A DNA stretch of 64,000 nucleotides from Curtobacterium sp. ISL-83 (GTDB lineage Bacteria; Actinomycetota; Actinomycetes; Actinomycetales; Microbacteriaceae). Numbering within the stretch: the stretch's first letter is position 1; every line of letters starts with the position of its first letter. Made by a program: the position numbers and the translations under genes. The stretch spans positions 682,001 to 746,000 of the forward strand of contig NZ_JAGGPH010000007.1 in NCBI RefSeq assembly GCF_018613895.1. Direction: 5' to 3'. The notes under the pieces were generated by a model that did not search any database, had not been told where the DNA came from, and saw nothing but the letters and a program-made list of their open reading frames with translations. Shown piece after piece: positions 9,165 to 17,069 of the stretch.

Positions 9165-10963
9165 TGTCCATCCTGCAGACCACCGACCTCGGGGTCACCT
9201 TCACCACCGAGTCCGGGCCCGTCCCCGCCGTCCGGGGTGTGTCCCTGACCGTCGCGGCCGGCGAGACCCTGGCGCTCGTCGGCGAGTCCGGCTCGGGCAA
9301 GTCCACCGTGGCGCTCGCCGCGATGGGGCTGCTGTCGGGCAACGCCACCGCGACGGGCAGCGCGATCGTCGACGGCCACGAGGTCGTCGGAGCCGCCGAG
9401 TCCGCGCTCCGGGGGCTCCGCGGCAGCACCGTCTCGATGGTGTTCCAGGAGCCGGCGACCGCCCTCGACCCCCTGACGCGCGTCGGGGACCAGATCGCCG
9501 AGGTCATCCGGAACCACCGCTCCGTCAGCGCGGCGGACGCCGCCGAGCAGGCTGTCGAGCTGCTGGCCCGTGTGGGCATCCCGACCCCGTCGCAGCGCGC
9601 GCGGTCGTTCCCGTTCCAGCTGTCGGGAGGCCAACGCCAACGCGTGGTCATCGCGATGGCGATCGCGAACGCTCCCAAGCTCCTGATCGCCGACGAGCCG
9701 ACGACCGCGCTCGACGTGACGGTGCAGGCCGAGATCCTCGAGCTGCTGCGGAAGCTCGCGGCGGACACCGGCACGGGGGTCCTGCTCGTGACGCACAACA
9801 TGGGCGTCGTCGCGGACTTCGCGGATCGCGTCGCGGTGATGCTGCAGGGCGAGATCGTCGAGACGGGCTCGGTGGAGGACGTCCTGCTCCGCCCCGAGCA
9901 CGAGTACACGAAGCGGCTGCTGGCGGCGGTGCCGCGGCTCGAGACGGCGGCGTCCGTTCGAGACGGCGGCGTTTCGGTGGCCGGAACCACCGGTGAGACG
10001 GAGGCGTCAGGGGGAGACACGGCCGAGTCAGCGAGGCGCCGCGAGATTCCGGTGCGTCTCGACGAGAGCGCGGCGTCTCACGGTGACGGAGGCGTGTCGG
10101 CGGGTGCGGCCGGTGCGGCCGGGAGGCCCGGTGCGGCCCCGGTGGTCGACCTGCGGGACGTCTCGGTGACGTTCGGGCGCGGGGCGCGCGCCGTGCACGC
10201 CCTCGCCGGGATCGACGTCGTCGTGCACGCGGGCGAGACGGTCGGCCTGGTCGGCGAGTCCGGCTCGGGCAAGTCCACCGCCGCCCGCGTCGCGCTGGGG
10301 CTGATCGCGCCGACGTCCGGCAGCGTGCACCTGTTCGGCACCGATCTCCGGCGTGCACGCGGACGCGACCGGCGCAGCCTCCGATCCGGCATCGGGGTCG
10401 TGCTCCAGGACCCGGTGGCGTCCCTCGACGCCCGCATGTCGGTGGGCGAGTGCATCGCCGAACCCCTCGCCGTGCACCGTCGCGGAACGTCGTCCAGCGA
10501 CCGCCGGCGACGGGTCGACGAGGTCCTCGACGCGGTGCGGCTGCCCCGGGCACTCGCCTCGCGGGCACCCCGGGAGCTCTCCGGTGGGCAGCGGCAGCGC
10601 GTGTCCCTCGCCCGCGCACTCGTCCTCGAACCGCGGTTGCTCGTCGCCGACGAACCGACCTCGGCGCTCGACGTGAGCGTCCAGGAGGCCGTACTCGAGG
10701 TCCTCACCGAGCTCCAGGGCGAGCTCGGCTTCGCGTGCCTGTTCGTGTCGCACGACCTGGCCGTGGTGCAGCACTTCGCCGAACGGGTGGTCGTGATGCG
10801 CCAGGGTGTCGTCGTGGAACAAGGCACGACGGGCACGACGCTCCTGCACCCGACGACCGACTACACGCGACGCCTGCTCGCAGCCGTGCCGGTGCCGGAC
10901 CCGATCCTGCAACGACAGCGGCGGACCGAGCGGCTCGCGACCCTCGCGGCGGTGGACGCGTGA
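9164..10963 (+). CDS. Peptide ABC transporter ATPase, fused DppD-DppF
   Basis: Single polypeptide of 599 residues carrying two complete ATP-binding cassettes, replacing separate DppD and DppF subunits. First cassette: Walker A GESGSGKST (about residues 40-48), signature LSGGQRQRV, Walker B LLIADEPTTALD. Second cassette: GESGSGKST again near residue 365, LSGGQRQRV, LLVADEPTSALD. The cassettes are joined by an unusual low-complexity linker (about residues 260-325) rich in Gly, Ala, Ser and Thr, whose DNA resembles the repeats at 57687-57815. Start ATG overlaps the previous stop by 1 nt; the stop overlaps the ROK kinase start (GTGA). Confidence 0.94.
   Translation: MSILQTTDLGVTFTTESGPVPAVRGVSLTVAAGETLALVGESGSGKSTVALAAMGLLSGNATATGSAIVDGHEVVGAAESALRGLRGSTVSMVFQEPATALDPLTRVGDQIAEVIRNHRSVSAADAAEQAVELLARVGIPTPSQRARSFPFQLSGGQRQRVVIAMAIANAPKLLIADEPTTALDVTVQAEILELLRKLAADTGTGVLLVTHNMGVVADFADRVAVMLQGEIVETGSVEDVLLRPEHEYTKRLLAAVPRLETAASVRDGGVSVAGTTGETEASGGDTAESARRREIPVRLDESAASHGDGGVSAGAAGAAGRPGAAPVVDLRDVSVTFGRGARAVHALAGIDVVVHAGETVGLVGESGSGKSTAARVALGLIAPTSGSVHLFGTDLRRARGRDRRSLRSGIGVVLQDPVASLDARMSVGECIAEPLAVHRRGTSSSDRRRRVDEVLDAVRLPRALASRAPRELSGGQRQRVSLARALVLEPRLLVADEPTSALDVSVQEAVLEVLTELQGELGFACLFVSHDLAVVQHFAERVVVMRQGVVVEQGTTGTTLLHPTTDYTRRLLAAVPVPDPILQRQRRTERLATLAAVDA
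9941..10102 (+). repeat. Repeat-like linker DNA inside the fused ATPase
   Basis: GAGACGGCGGCGT occurs at 9941-9953 and again at 9960-9972, followed by related pieces (GAGACGGAGGCGTC near 9993, GCGGCGTCTCACGG near 10071, GACGGAGGCGTG near 10085). The same core as the intergenic GAGACGCCGCC cluster at 57687-57815. It keeps the reading frame open and encodes the inter-cassette linker. Confidence 0.5.
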
Positions 10964-11904
10964 GTGCACTCACCGGGCAGCGCACCGTGGTCGCGGGCGT
11001 CGACGTCGGCGGGACGAACACCAAGGTCGTCCTGACCACGCCCGAGCTCGAGGTCATCGACCGGATCGACCTCCCGACCCCTGCGCACGCGGGCGGGGCC
11101 GCGATCGTGACGGCGGCCGTGGCCGCGGTGACGGACCTGCTCGACCGGCACCGGGCCTCCTTGGCGGGGGTCGGAGTCGGCGCCGCCGGCGTGGTCGACG
11201 CGACCACCGGGACCGTGCTCGTCACGGGCAACTCGTTCACCGGCTGGGCCGGGTACGGCGTGACCGACGCGATCCGTGCGGCGCTCGGGGTCCCCGCGAC
11301 GCTCGACAACGACGTGAACGCGTTCCTGCTCGGCGAGGTCGCCGCCGGCGCGGTCGCGGGGGAGTGCGACGTGCTCGGGATGACCCTCGGGACCGGCGTC
11401 GGCGGTGCGCTCGTCCTCGGCGGGCACCTGTTCGCAGGACCACGCGGTGCTGCCGGCGAGATCGGCCACGTGCCCGGGTTCGGTGACGCGCTGTGCACGT
11501 GCGGCCAGGTCGGACACCTCGAGACCATCGCGGGGGCGCGGGGCATCGCGGACCGGTACGCGGAACGCTCCGGACGCCGGGCGACGGCCCACGAGGTCGC
11601 CGATGCCGCACGTGCTGGCGACCCCGATGCCGCGGACGTGTTCGGGACGGCCGGGTGGGGGTTGGCACGAGCGGCGCTCCTGACGGCCGGGATCCTCGAC
11701 GTGACGACGGTCGTGATCGGCGGTGGGATCGCGCGGTCGTGGGACCTGCTCGAGCCCGCCATCACGGCTGCGATCGCGGCGGAACCCCCGGTGAGCGGGG
11801 CGCCCATCCGACTGGCGCAGTCGACGCTCGGGTCCGACGCGGTGGCGCTCGGTGCAGCAGCGCGGGTGCGGGACCTGGTGGTGGGGGCCGACGTGGCGGT
11901 GTGA
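10960..11904 (+). CDS. ROK family sugar kinase
   Basis: Glucokinase/N-acetylglucosamine-kinase-like protein, 314 residues, no DNA-binding domain. Seen: phosphate-binding DVGGTNTK (residues 15-22), the substrate/catalytic motif LDNDVNAF, TLGTGVGGALV, and EIGHVP. The zinc motif reads CTCGQVGHLE, with His in place of the usual third Cys, still a possible ligand. GTG at 10960 overlaps the ATPase stop (GTGA), so it is the last coupled gene of the transporter operon. It likely phosphorylates a sugar or amino sugar released from the imported compound; the exact sugar is not evident. Confidence 0.85.
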   Translation: MSALTGQRTVVAGVDVGGTNTKVVLTTPELEVIDRIDLPTPAHAGGAAIVTAAVAAVTDLLDRHRASLAGVGVGAAGVVDATTGTVLVTGNSFTGWAGYGVTDAIRAALGVPATLDNDVNAFLLGEVAAGAVAGECDVLGMTLGTGVGGALVLGGHLFAGPRGAAGEIGHVPGFGDALCTCGQVGHLETIAGARGIADRYAERSGRRATAHEVADAARAGDPDAADVFGTAGWGLARAALLTAGILDVTTVVIGGGIARSWDLLEPAITAAIAAEPPVSGAPIRLAQSTLGSDAVALGAAARVRDLVVGADVAV

Positions 11905-11932
11905 CCGCGAGCACCGCCCTGCAGAACAGGCA

Positions 11933-11961
11933 TTGTCACACTGATGTACCAGTTGCAGGAT
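11933..11961 (+). promoter_or_regulatory. Promoter for small membrane protein gene
   Basis: TTGTCA (11933-11938), 17-nt spacer, CAGGAT (11956-11961). Position and spacing suit transcription of the gene starting at 12000. Confidence 0.45.
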
Positions 11962-11999
11962 GGTCGCACCGGGAGACGAGCTGGGTGGAGGAGGACGTC

Positions 12000-12269
12000 G
12001 TGCGAGTGATCACCGTGCCTGGGCGAGGTGCTGTCACGGCGTGGAAGATCGTGTCGGTGTCGGCCGTGGGGGCACTGCTGTGCGTGTCACTCGTGCTCGA
12101 CCAGGTCAGCCGGACCTCAGTGCCCGGGTCCGACCGCGCTCATCGGTTCGAGTCCTGGGCGATGACCGGCCTGGCGATGACGCTCGCGCTCGGCCTCGCC
12201 GTGGGGTTCTCGTGGCTGTTCTGGGCTCGGCGGCAGGCCGAGCGGCGGGAGCCACCTGCGGGTCAGTGA
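12000..12269 (+). CDS. Small membrane protein, unknown function
   Basis: 89-residue protein with two predicted hydrophobic helices (about residues 13-32 and 51-72) and a charged Arg/Glu tail (RRQAERREPP), suggesting a two-helix membrane protein with both ends in the cytoplasm. Start is GTG at 12000, chosen because GGAGGAGG lies just upstream. Its 3' end overlaps the convergent kinase gene by 7 nt. No family recognised. Confidence 0.6.
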   Translation: MRVITVPGRGAVTAWKIVSVSAVGALLCVSLVLDQVSRTSVPGSDRAHRFESWAMTGLAMTLALGLAVGFSWLFWARRQAERREPPAGQ

Positions 12270-13768
12270 CCCGTCGGCGGGTGCACCTGCAACGAGTCGC
12301 TCGTCGTGCGGAGCGATTCCTGCCGGAGCTCCAGCTGCGTGACGGCCAGCGCGGCCAGGTCGCGCAGGTTCGCCAGGTCCGCCTCGGTCGCCTGCCGGGG
12401 CCGCGAGTCCAGCACCGCGAGGGTCCCGATCGTGGCACCGTCGTGTCGGACCAGCGGCACGCTGGCGTAGAAGCGGACGCCGAGCGGCCCCGTCACGAGC
12501 GGGCTGTTCCGCATCTCGGGGTGCGTCGAGCCGTCCGGGATCACGACGGGGACGGGGACCGGCGCGAACCCGTTGCGGAAGGTGATGCTCCGCGCGGACT
12601 CGTCGACGCCCTCGGCGATGAACGAGTGCGACCACTCCCGGTCCTCGTCGATGACCTCGATCAGGGCGATCGGTGCGTCGAACAACCGCGCGGCCATGCT
12701 GGTCGCGCGCTGCAGGGCCTCGTCCGGCAGTTCGTCGAGCGACGCGGAGTGCGGGACGCCTCCCGAGGTCGAGACGGCTCCGGACATCGGACCGCCAGCA
12801 CCGGCAGCACCGCCAGCACCGGCCGTACCGGCGGGGCCGGAGACACCACCCGTCGCGGGACCGGCAGCACCGTCGGCCAGGGTCGACGACGCACCCGCAG
12901 CGCCGCTGCCCGCGGTCAGTCCTGCCCCCGCAGCCGTCTCCGTGATCACGACGTCCCGCAGCATCGCCACGAGTGCCGCACCGGCCGGTCGGTCACCGGG
13001 CTCCCGGGCGGTCATCGCACGCAGGGCGTGCTGCCAGTGCGCGGGGAGCGGCTCTGGCACGACAGGGTCACGCGAGAGTCGAGCGACCGCGGACTCGACG
13101 AGCGAGCCCGGGAACTCCCGGCGCCGGGTGAAGCACTGGAGCAGCACCAGCCCGAGCGAGTACACGTCGCTCGGCGGCCCGACCTCGGCACCGCGGGCCT
13201 GCTCGGGGCTGAGGTACGCAGCGGTACCGGTCGTCACGCCGTCCGCGGTCAGCCGCTCGACGCCCTCGGCCAACGCGATGCCGAAGTCGGTGAGCCGCGC
13301 ACGGGCACGGTCGGACCCGTTCCCGTAGTCGACGAGCAGGATGTTCGACGGCTTGAGGTCCCGGTGCACGACGCCGCGGGCGTGGATGTAGTCGAGGGCC
13401 TCGGCCATGTCGTAGCCGACCTCGGCGATGTGCCGGGACGCGAGCGGACCGCCGGACAGCCGGTCCTCGAGGTTCAGGCCGGTGACCAGGGACATCACGA
13501 TGAACCGCTGCGGACGGCCGTTGGCATCGCGGACCACCCCGGCGTCGAGCAGGCTCACCAGGTTGTGGTGTTCGAGGGACGCCAGGACGCCCTGTTCCGC
13601 TTCCTGTCGCGCGATGTCGACGAGACCCGGGTGGAAGACCTTCACGGCGACCGGTCGGTCGAGCGTCTGGTCCCACGCCCGGTGGACGACGGCCATGCCG
13701 CCCTGCCCGATCACGGCTTCGAGCCGGTAACGGTCGGCGAGCAGCGAGGGTTCCTCTGGCGGGACCAT
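12263..13768 (-). CDS. Soluble Ser/Thr protein kinase with C-terminal GAF domain
   Basis: Hanks-type kinase, 501 residues. Seen: glycine loop GQGGMAVV (21-28), invariant Lys43 (VAVKVF), HRDLKPSN (135-142), DFG (161-163), and a complete activation segment ending SPEQARG. A Gly/Ala-rich linker (about 280-335) leads to a GAF domain (about 340-490; FDAPIALIEVIDEDREW, FYASVPLVRHDGATIGTLAVLD). No transmembrane helix or PASTA repeats, unlike PknB, so it is a cytoplasmic kinase, presumably switched by a small ligand, light or redox through GAF. No substrate gene is obvious nearby. Confidence 0.88.
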   Translation of the reverse strand: MVPPEEPSLLADRYRLEAVIGQGGMAVVHRAWDQTLDRPVAVKVFHPGLVDIARQEAEQGVLASLEHHNLVSLLDAGVVRDANGRPQRFIVMSLVTGLNLEDRLSGGPLASRHIAEVGYDMAEALDYIHARGVVHRDLKPSNILLVDYGNGSDRARARLTDFGIALAEGVERLTADGVTTGTAAYLSPEQARGAEVGPPSDVYSLGLVLLQCFTRRREFPGSLVESAVARLSRDPVVPEPLPAHWQHALRAMTAREPGDRPAGAALVAMLRDVVITETAAGAGLTAGSGAAGASSTLADGAAGPATGGVSGPAGTAGAGGAAGAGGPMSGAVSTSGGVPHSASLDELPDEALQRATSMAARLFDAPIALIEVIDEDREWSHSFIAEGVDESARSITFRNGFAPVPVPVVIPDGSTHPEMRNSPLVTGPLGVRFYASVPLVRHDGATIGTLAVLDSRPRQATEADLANLRDLAALAVTQLELRQESLRTTSDSLQVHPPTGH

Positions 13769-14028
13769 CCATGCCTCGTTCTCGGGTCGGCCGAGTCGCT
13801 CGGTGGCCGAGTCGATCGGTGGGCTCAGTCGCTCGACATGCAGAGGCGACGATGCATCTTCGCATCCCCGGGGCCGGTGGCGCGGTCGGAGTTCGTCCTC
13901 TGGCTGAGCCGGTGGTCGGGAATGCGGGTGATCGTCGTTCTCCGGCTCAGCCGGGGGCGTTCGACGGGCAAGGGAACCCGTTCCCTGGACTGTACCGACG
14001 GCAAACCGATGCCGAGCACAGTGGGCCG
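13769..14028. promoter_or_regulatory. Divergent region, kinase / stress SDR
   Basis: 260 nt without a gene. It holds an inverted repeat GGGAACCCGTTCCC (13972-13985) 44 nt upstream of the SDR start and several imperfect copies of GGCTCAGCCGG. GGGAAC resembles a stress sigma -35 element, but no clear matching -10 was found. Confidence 0.35.
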
Positions 14029-14916
14029 ATGAGCCAGTACGACAAGCGTGACCCGAACACCATGTACCCGAAGCCGCCGTTCCCCGAGCAGGAGCAGTCC
14101 CTGCCCGGGGCGGCCTGGAAGATGGACCCCAAGCCGGACCACGGCGAGCAGAGCTACGTCGGGAAGGACCGCCTGACCGGCTACCGCGGTGTCGTCACCG
14201 GAGCGGACTCCGGGATCGGGCGTGCCGCAGCGATCGCGCTCTCCCGAGAGGGCGCCGACCTGGTGCTGTCCTACCTGCCCGACGAGCAGCAGGACGCCGA
14301 GGAGGTCCGCGACCTCCTCGAGTCCGAGGGGCGCCGGGCGGTGCTGTTCCCCGGTGACATCTCCGACGAGCAGTACTGCGCGGACCTGGTCCAGAAGGCC
14401 GTCGACGAGTTCGGTGGCCTGGACACCCTCGTGATGGTCGCGGGGCGCATGGACAGCAACGAGGACATCCTGACGCTCGACACGTCGATGTTCGACTCGA
14501 CGTTCAAGACGAACATCTACTCCCTGTTCTGGCTGACGAAGGCGGCCGTGCCGCACCTGGAGCCCGGATCGACGATCGTCACCACCGGGTCGATCCAGGC
14601 CAGCACGCCGTCGGCGGACAAGATCGACTACGCCGTGTCCAAGGGGGCGATCAAGCTCTTCACCGAGGCCGTCGCCCAGCAGCTCGCCCCGAAGGGCATC
14701 CGCGTGAACTCGGTCGCGCCGGGTCCGGTGTGGACGCCGCTGCAGCCCGGCTCCGACGACGCCGAGACGGTGTCGCACTTCGGTGAGACGTCCCCGTTCG
14801 GGCGCCCGGGGCAGCCCGCGGAGCTCGCCGCCGCGTACGTGCACCTGGTGAGCCCGGAGTCGAGCTACCAGTCCGGTTCCACCATCACGATCGCCGGTGG
14901 CACCCCGGCGTTCTGA
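14029..14916 (+). CDS. SDR family oxidoreductase, general-stress type
   Basis: 295-residue short-chain dehydrogenase with the extended N-terminal tail (YPKPPFPEQEQSLPG) typical of YhxC/YdaD-like stress dehydrogenases. Seen: nucleotide motif GADSGIG, active-site YAVSK with the preceding GSIQ serine region, and VAPGPVWTPLQP. The usual NNAG motif is changed to MVAG, unlike its paralogue at 43471-44409. ATG at 14029 has no strong ribosome site; an internal start is unlikely because the tail is conserved between the paralogues. Followed by a perfect palindromic terminator. Confidence 0.88.
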   Translation: MSQYDKRDPNTMYPKPPFPEQEQSLPGAAWKMDPKPDHGEQSYVGKDRLTGYRGVVTGADSGIGRAAAIALSREGADLVLSYLPDEQQDAEEVRDLLESEGRRAVLFPGDISDEQYCADLVQKAVDEFGGLDTLVMVAGRMDSNEDILTLDTSMFDSTFKTNIYSLFWLTKAAVPHLEPGSTIVTTGSIQASTPSADKIDYAVSKGAIKLFTEAVAQQLAPKGIRVNSVAPGPVWTPLQPGSDDAETVSHFGETSPFGRPGQPAELAAAYVHLVSPESSYQSGSTITIAGGTPAF

Positions 14917-14926
14917 CGTGCGCCGT

Positions 14927-14974
14927 GACGGACGGGAGGCGCGGTGCCAGCTGGCACCGCGCCTCCCGTCCGTC
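14927..14974. terminator. Perfect 48-bp palindrome, bidirectional terminator
   Basis: Arms of 24 nt (14927-14950 and 14951-14974) are exact reverse complements with no intervening bases, core GGTGCCAG|CTGGCACC. Best copy of the dispersed palindrome family. It sits 11 nt after the SDR stop. Confidence 0.8.
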
Positions 14975-15032
14975 GTCGTGGCACGCTGGGACGCGAGCCG
15001 GCCACCCGGGACGGCCACGCGAGGAGGCACCC

Positions 15033-15329
15033 GTGTCCGGAACCACCCATGTCGTGCTCGTCCAGTGGCGGGACGGCGCGGACCGAGCCGACGCGGCCGA
15101 CGCGGTCGTGCGGCAGCACCTCCCGCTGATCGAGGGCGTCGAGTCGGTCCGATCGGGCCGCAGCGTGAGCACCGAGGGGCTCGAGGACGGCTTCGACTGG
15201 ATGCTCGTCGTGCGCTTCCGTGACCGAGCAGCGCTCGAGGCGTACCTACCGCACCCGGAGCACCAGCCCGTCGCCACCTTCATCGGGGACGCCGGCGCTC
15301 GCGTGGTCGTGTTCGACATCGACGACTGA
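15033..15329 (+). CDS. Dabb (stress-responsive alpha/beta barrel) domain protein
   Basis: 98-residue ferredoxin-like alpha/beta protein of the Dabb family. Seen: THVVLVQWRDGADR at the N-terminus, the central FDWMLVVRFRDRAALEAYLPHPEHQPV, which is the family hallmark. GTG at 15033 has GAGGAGG upstream. Dabb proteins dimerise into a barrel and occur in stress response or as small enzymes; the role here is unknown. Monocistronic between a terminator and a convergent gene. Confidence 0.82.
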   Translation: MSGTTHVVLVQWRDGADRADAADAVVRQHLPLIEGVESVRSGRSVSTEGLEDGFDWMLVVRFRDRAALEAYLPHPEHQPVATFIGDAGARVVVFDIDD

Positions 15330-15339
15330 AGGCTCGGGG

Positions 15340-16188
15340 CTACTGCTCCCGGAGCGACTGCGACCCGAGGACGACGGCGAGCGCGAGCCGCTCGGCGTCC
15401 GATGACCCGGGGTCGGCGGTGTAGGCGAGCACGGTCAAGTCGTCCGTCGTGACCTGCAGCGTGTCGCAGTCCAGCGTGATCCGTCCCACGACGGGGTGGT
15501 CGACCACCTTCCGCCGGCTGGTCTCCCGGGGCGGCACGAGCGTCCCGGCGTCCCAGAGCGCGACGAAGCGTGGGCTGGCGTCGCGGAGGTCCCGGACGAG
15601 CTGCCGGAGCTGACGATCCCGCGGGTACCGGAGGGTGGTCAGACGGAGGGCCGCGACGACGGACGCTTCGAACGCCGTCTGCTCCTCCGGTGTGTGCACC
15701 GCACGGCTGCCCGGGCCGACCAGGTGCCGCCACGCGGTGTTCCGCTCGTGGCCGCGCAGTGCCGCGACGGGACCCATCAGCGCGTCGTAGGGGGCGTTGG
15801 CGACCAGGATCGTCCCGGCTGCGTCGAGCACGGCGACGGGGGTGTCCGCCAGCCGGTCGAGCAGCCGCTGCAGGCTCGGCGGGATGCGGGACGGCACCAC
15901 GTCTGCTCCCGGCACCGCGTGTCCGGCGAGCCGGTAGAGCAGCTCCCGATCGACGTCGCCGACGCGGAGCGACCGCACGAGCGCCTCGACGACCTGGGCG
16001 GACGGCGAGGTCGACCGCCCCTGCTCGAGGCGGGTGAGGTAGTCGGCCGAGATGCCGGCGAGCGCGGCGAGTTCCTCGCGGCGGAGTCCGGTCGCCCGCC
16101 GTCGGGTGCCGGGGGTGATCCCGACGACGGTCGGCGCGACGTGGTCGCGCAGTCGCCGCAGGGTCCGGCCGAACTCGGTGTGCTCCAC
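15340..16188 (-). CDS. XRE family regulator with MmyB-like ligand-binding domain
   Basis: 282 residues. Residues about 8-75 are a Cro/cI helix-turn-helix (LRREELAALAGISADYLTRLEQGRS is the typical core, shortened here to its family pattern), the remainder is the MmyB-like PAS-fold domain (VLDAAGTILVANAPYDALMG, LDCDTLQV). Start is GTG at 16188, which has CACACT 6 nt upstream and no ribosome site, the leaderless layout. Divergent from an SDR gene, a common arrangement in Actinobacteria in which this regulator represses the oxidoreductase. Confidence 0.88.
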   Translation of the reverse strand: MEHTEFGRTLRRLRDHVAPTVVGITPGTRRRATGLRREELAALAGISADYLTRLEQGRSTSPSAQVVEALVRSLRVGDVDRELLYRLAGHAVPGADVVPSRIPPSLQRLLDRLADTPVAVLDAAGTILVANAPYDALMGPVAALRGHERNTAWRHLVGPGSRAVHTPEEQTAFEASVVAALRLTTLRYPRDRQLRQLVRDLRDASPRFVALWDAGTLVPPRETSRRKVVDHPVVGRITLDCDTLQVTTDDLTVLAYTADPGSSDAERLALAVVLGSQSLREQ

Positions 16189-16289
16189 GACACCAGTGTG
16201 CGTCCGACGGCGGTGGCTGTCCTGGGTCCGCCAGTCCTACGACGACGGGACGACTGGGTGCGGGAGCGGCACGGGAACAGGCTGTGCCC

Positions 16290-16973
16290 ATGACAACGAC
16301 ACTCGTGACCGGGGCCACTCGCGGCCTCGGCAAGGAAACCGCCCGCCAGCTCGTCCAGGCCGGGCACACCGTCTACGTGGGTGCGCGGGACGCCGAGCAG
16401 GGCACCCGGGTCGCCGCCGAGATCGGTGCGCGCTCCGTCCAGCTCGACGTGACCGATGACGCGTCGGTCGCCGCGGCCATCGCCACGATCGAGGCCGACG
16501 GCGGGCTCGACGTGCTGGTGAACAACGCCGGGATCGGGCTGCTCGCCCGGAACGGCCCCGAGGCGCTGCACGTGTTCGACACGAACGCGGTCAGCATCGT
16601 CCGGACGACCGAGGCCGCCGCGCCCCTGCTCCGGCGTTCCGCCAACCCGGTCATCGTGAACATCTCGAGCGCCCTCGGGTCCTTCGCGGCGAACCACGAC
16701 CCGGACAAGCCGGCGTCGCAGTACGAGGCGATCGTGTACGGCGCGAGCAAGGCGGCCGTGTCGATGCTCACCGTCCAGTACGCCCGGGCACTGCCGGAGA
16801 TCCACGTGGTCGCGGTCGAGCCGGGTTACACCGCGACCGAGTTCGGCGGCGTCGAGAACCCGCACGGTCGCCCCGTCGAGGTGAGCGCCGCCACCGTCGT
16901 GGCGGCGGCCTCCGCCGGCCCGGAGGGGCCGACCGGCGTCCTCCTGGAGGACGGTGCCCCGCTGGGCTGGTGA
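16290..16973 (+). CDS. SDR family oxidoreductase
   Basis: 227-residue classical short-chain dehydrogenase. Seen: TGATRGLG cofactor motif, LVNNAGIG, NISSALGS and VYGASKAAV (Ser-Tyr-Lys active site). ATG at 16290 is 6 nt after CAGGCT, consistent with leaderless transcription; an in-frame GTG at 16284 is less likely. Divergently paired with the XRE regulator and probably its main target. Substrate unknown. Ends before a 23-bp-arm palindromic terminator. Confidence 0.87.
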   Translation: MTTTLVTGATRGLGKETARQLVQAGHTVYVGARDAEQGTRVAAEIGARSVQLDVTDDASVAAAIATIEADGGLDVLVNNAGIGLLARNGPEALHVFDTNAVSIVRTTEAAAPLLRRSANPVIVNISSALGSFAANHDPDKPASQYEAIVYGASKAAVSMLTVQYARALPEIHVVAVEPGYTATEFGGVENPHGRPVEVSAATVVAAASAGPEGPTGVLLEDGAPLGW

Positions 16974-16987
16974 TCCCGCGTCGCCCA

Positions 16988-17038
16988 CCGACGGACGGGA
17001 GGCGCGTGGCCGCCCGCCACGCGCCTCCCGTCCGTCGG
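16988..17038. terminator. Palindromic terminator, 23-bp arms
   Basis: Perfect arms 16988-17010 and 17016-17038 with a 5-nt loop (cgccc), sharing GACGGACGGGAGGCGCG with the other family members. Confidence 0.8.
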
Positions 17039-17057
17039 CGCACCAGGCGCACCGGCC

Positions 17058-17063
17058 TACGAT
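17058..17063 (+). promoter_or_regulatory. -10 box of pcp, leaderless layout
   Basis: TACGAT ends 6 nt before the ATG at 17070. No ribosome-binding site lies between. Confidence 0.5.
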
Positions 17064-17069
17064 CGAGTG

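Noticed and set aside
13972-13985. SigH/SigR-type promoter (GGGAAC) before the first stress SDR
   Set aside because: No GTT-type -10 at the right distance; the inverted repeat is recorded but not called a promoter.
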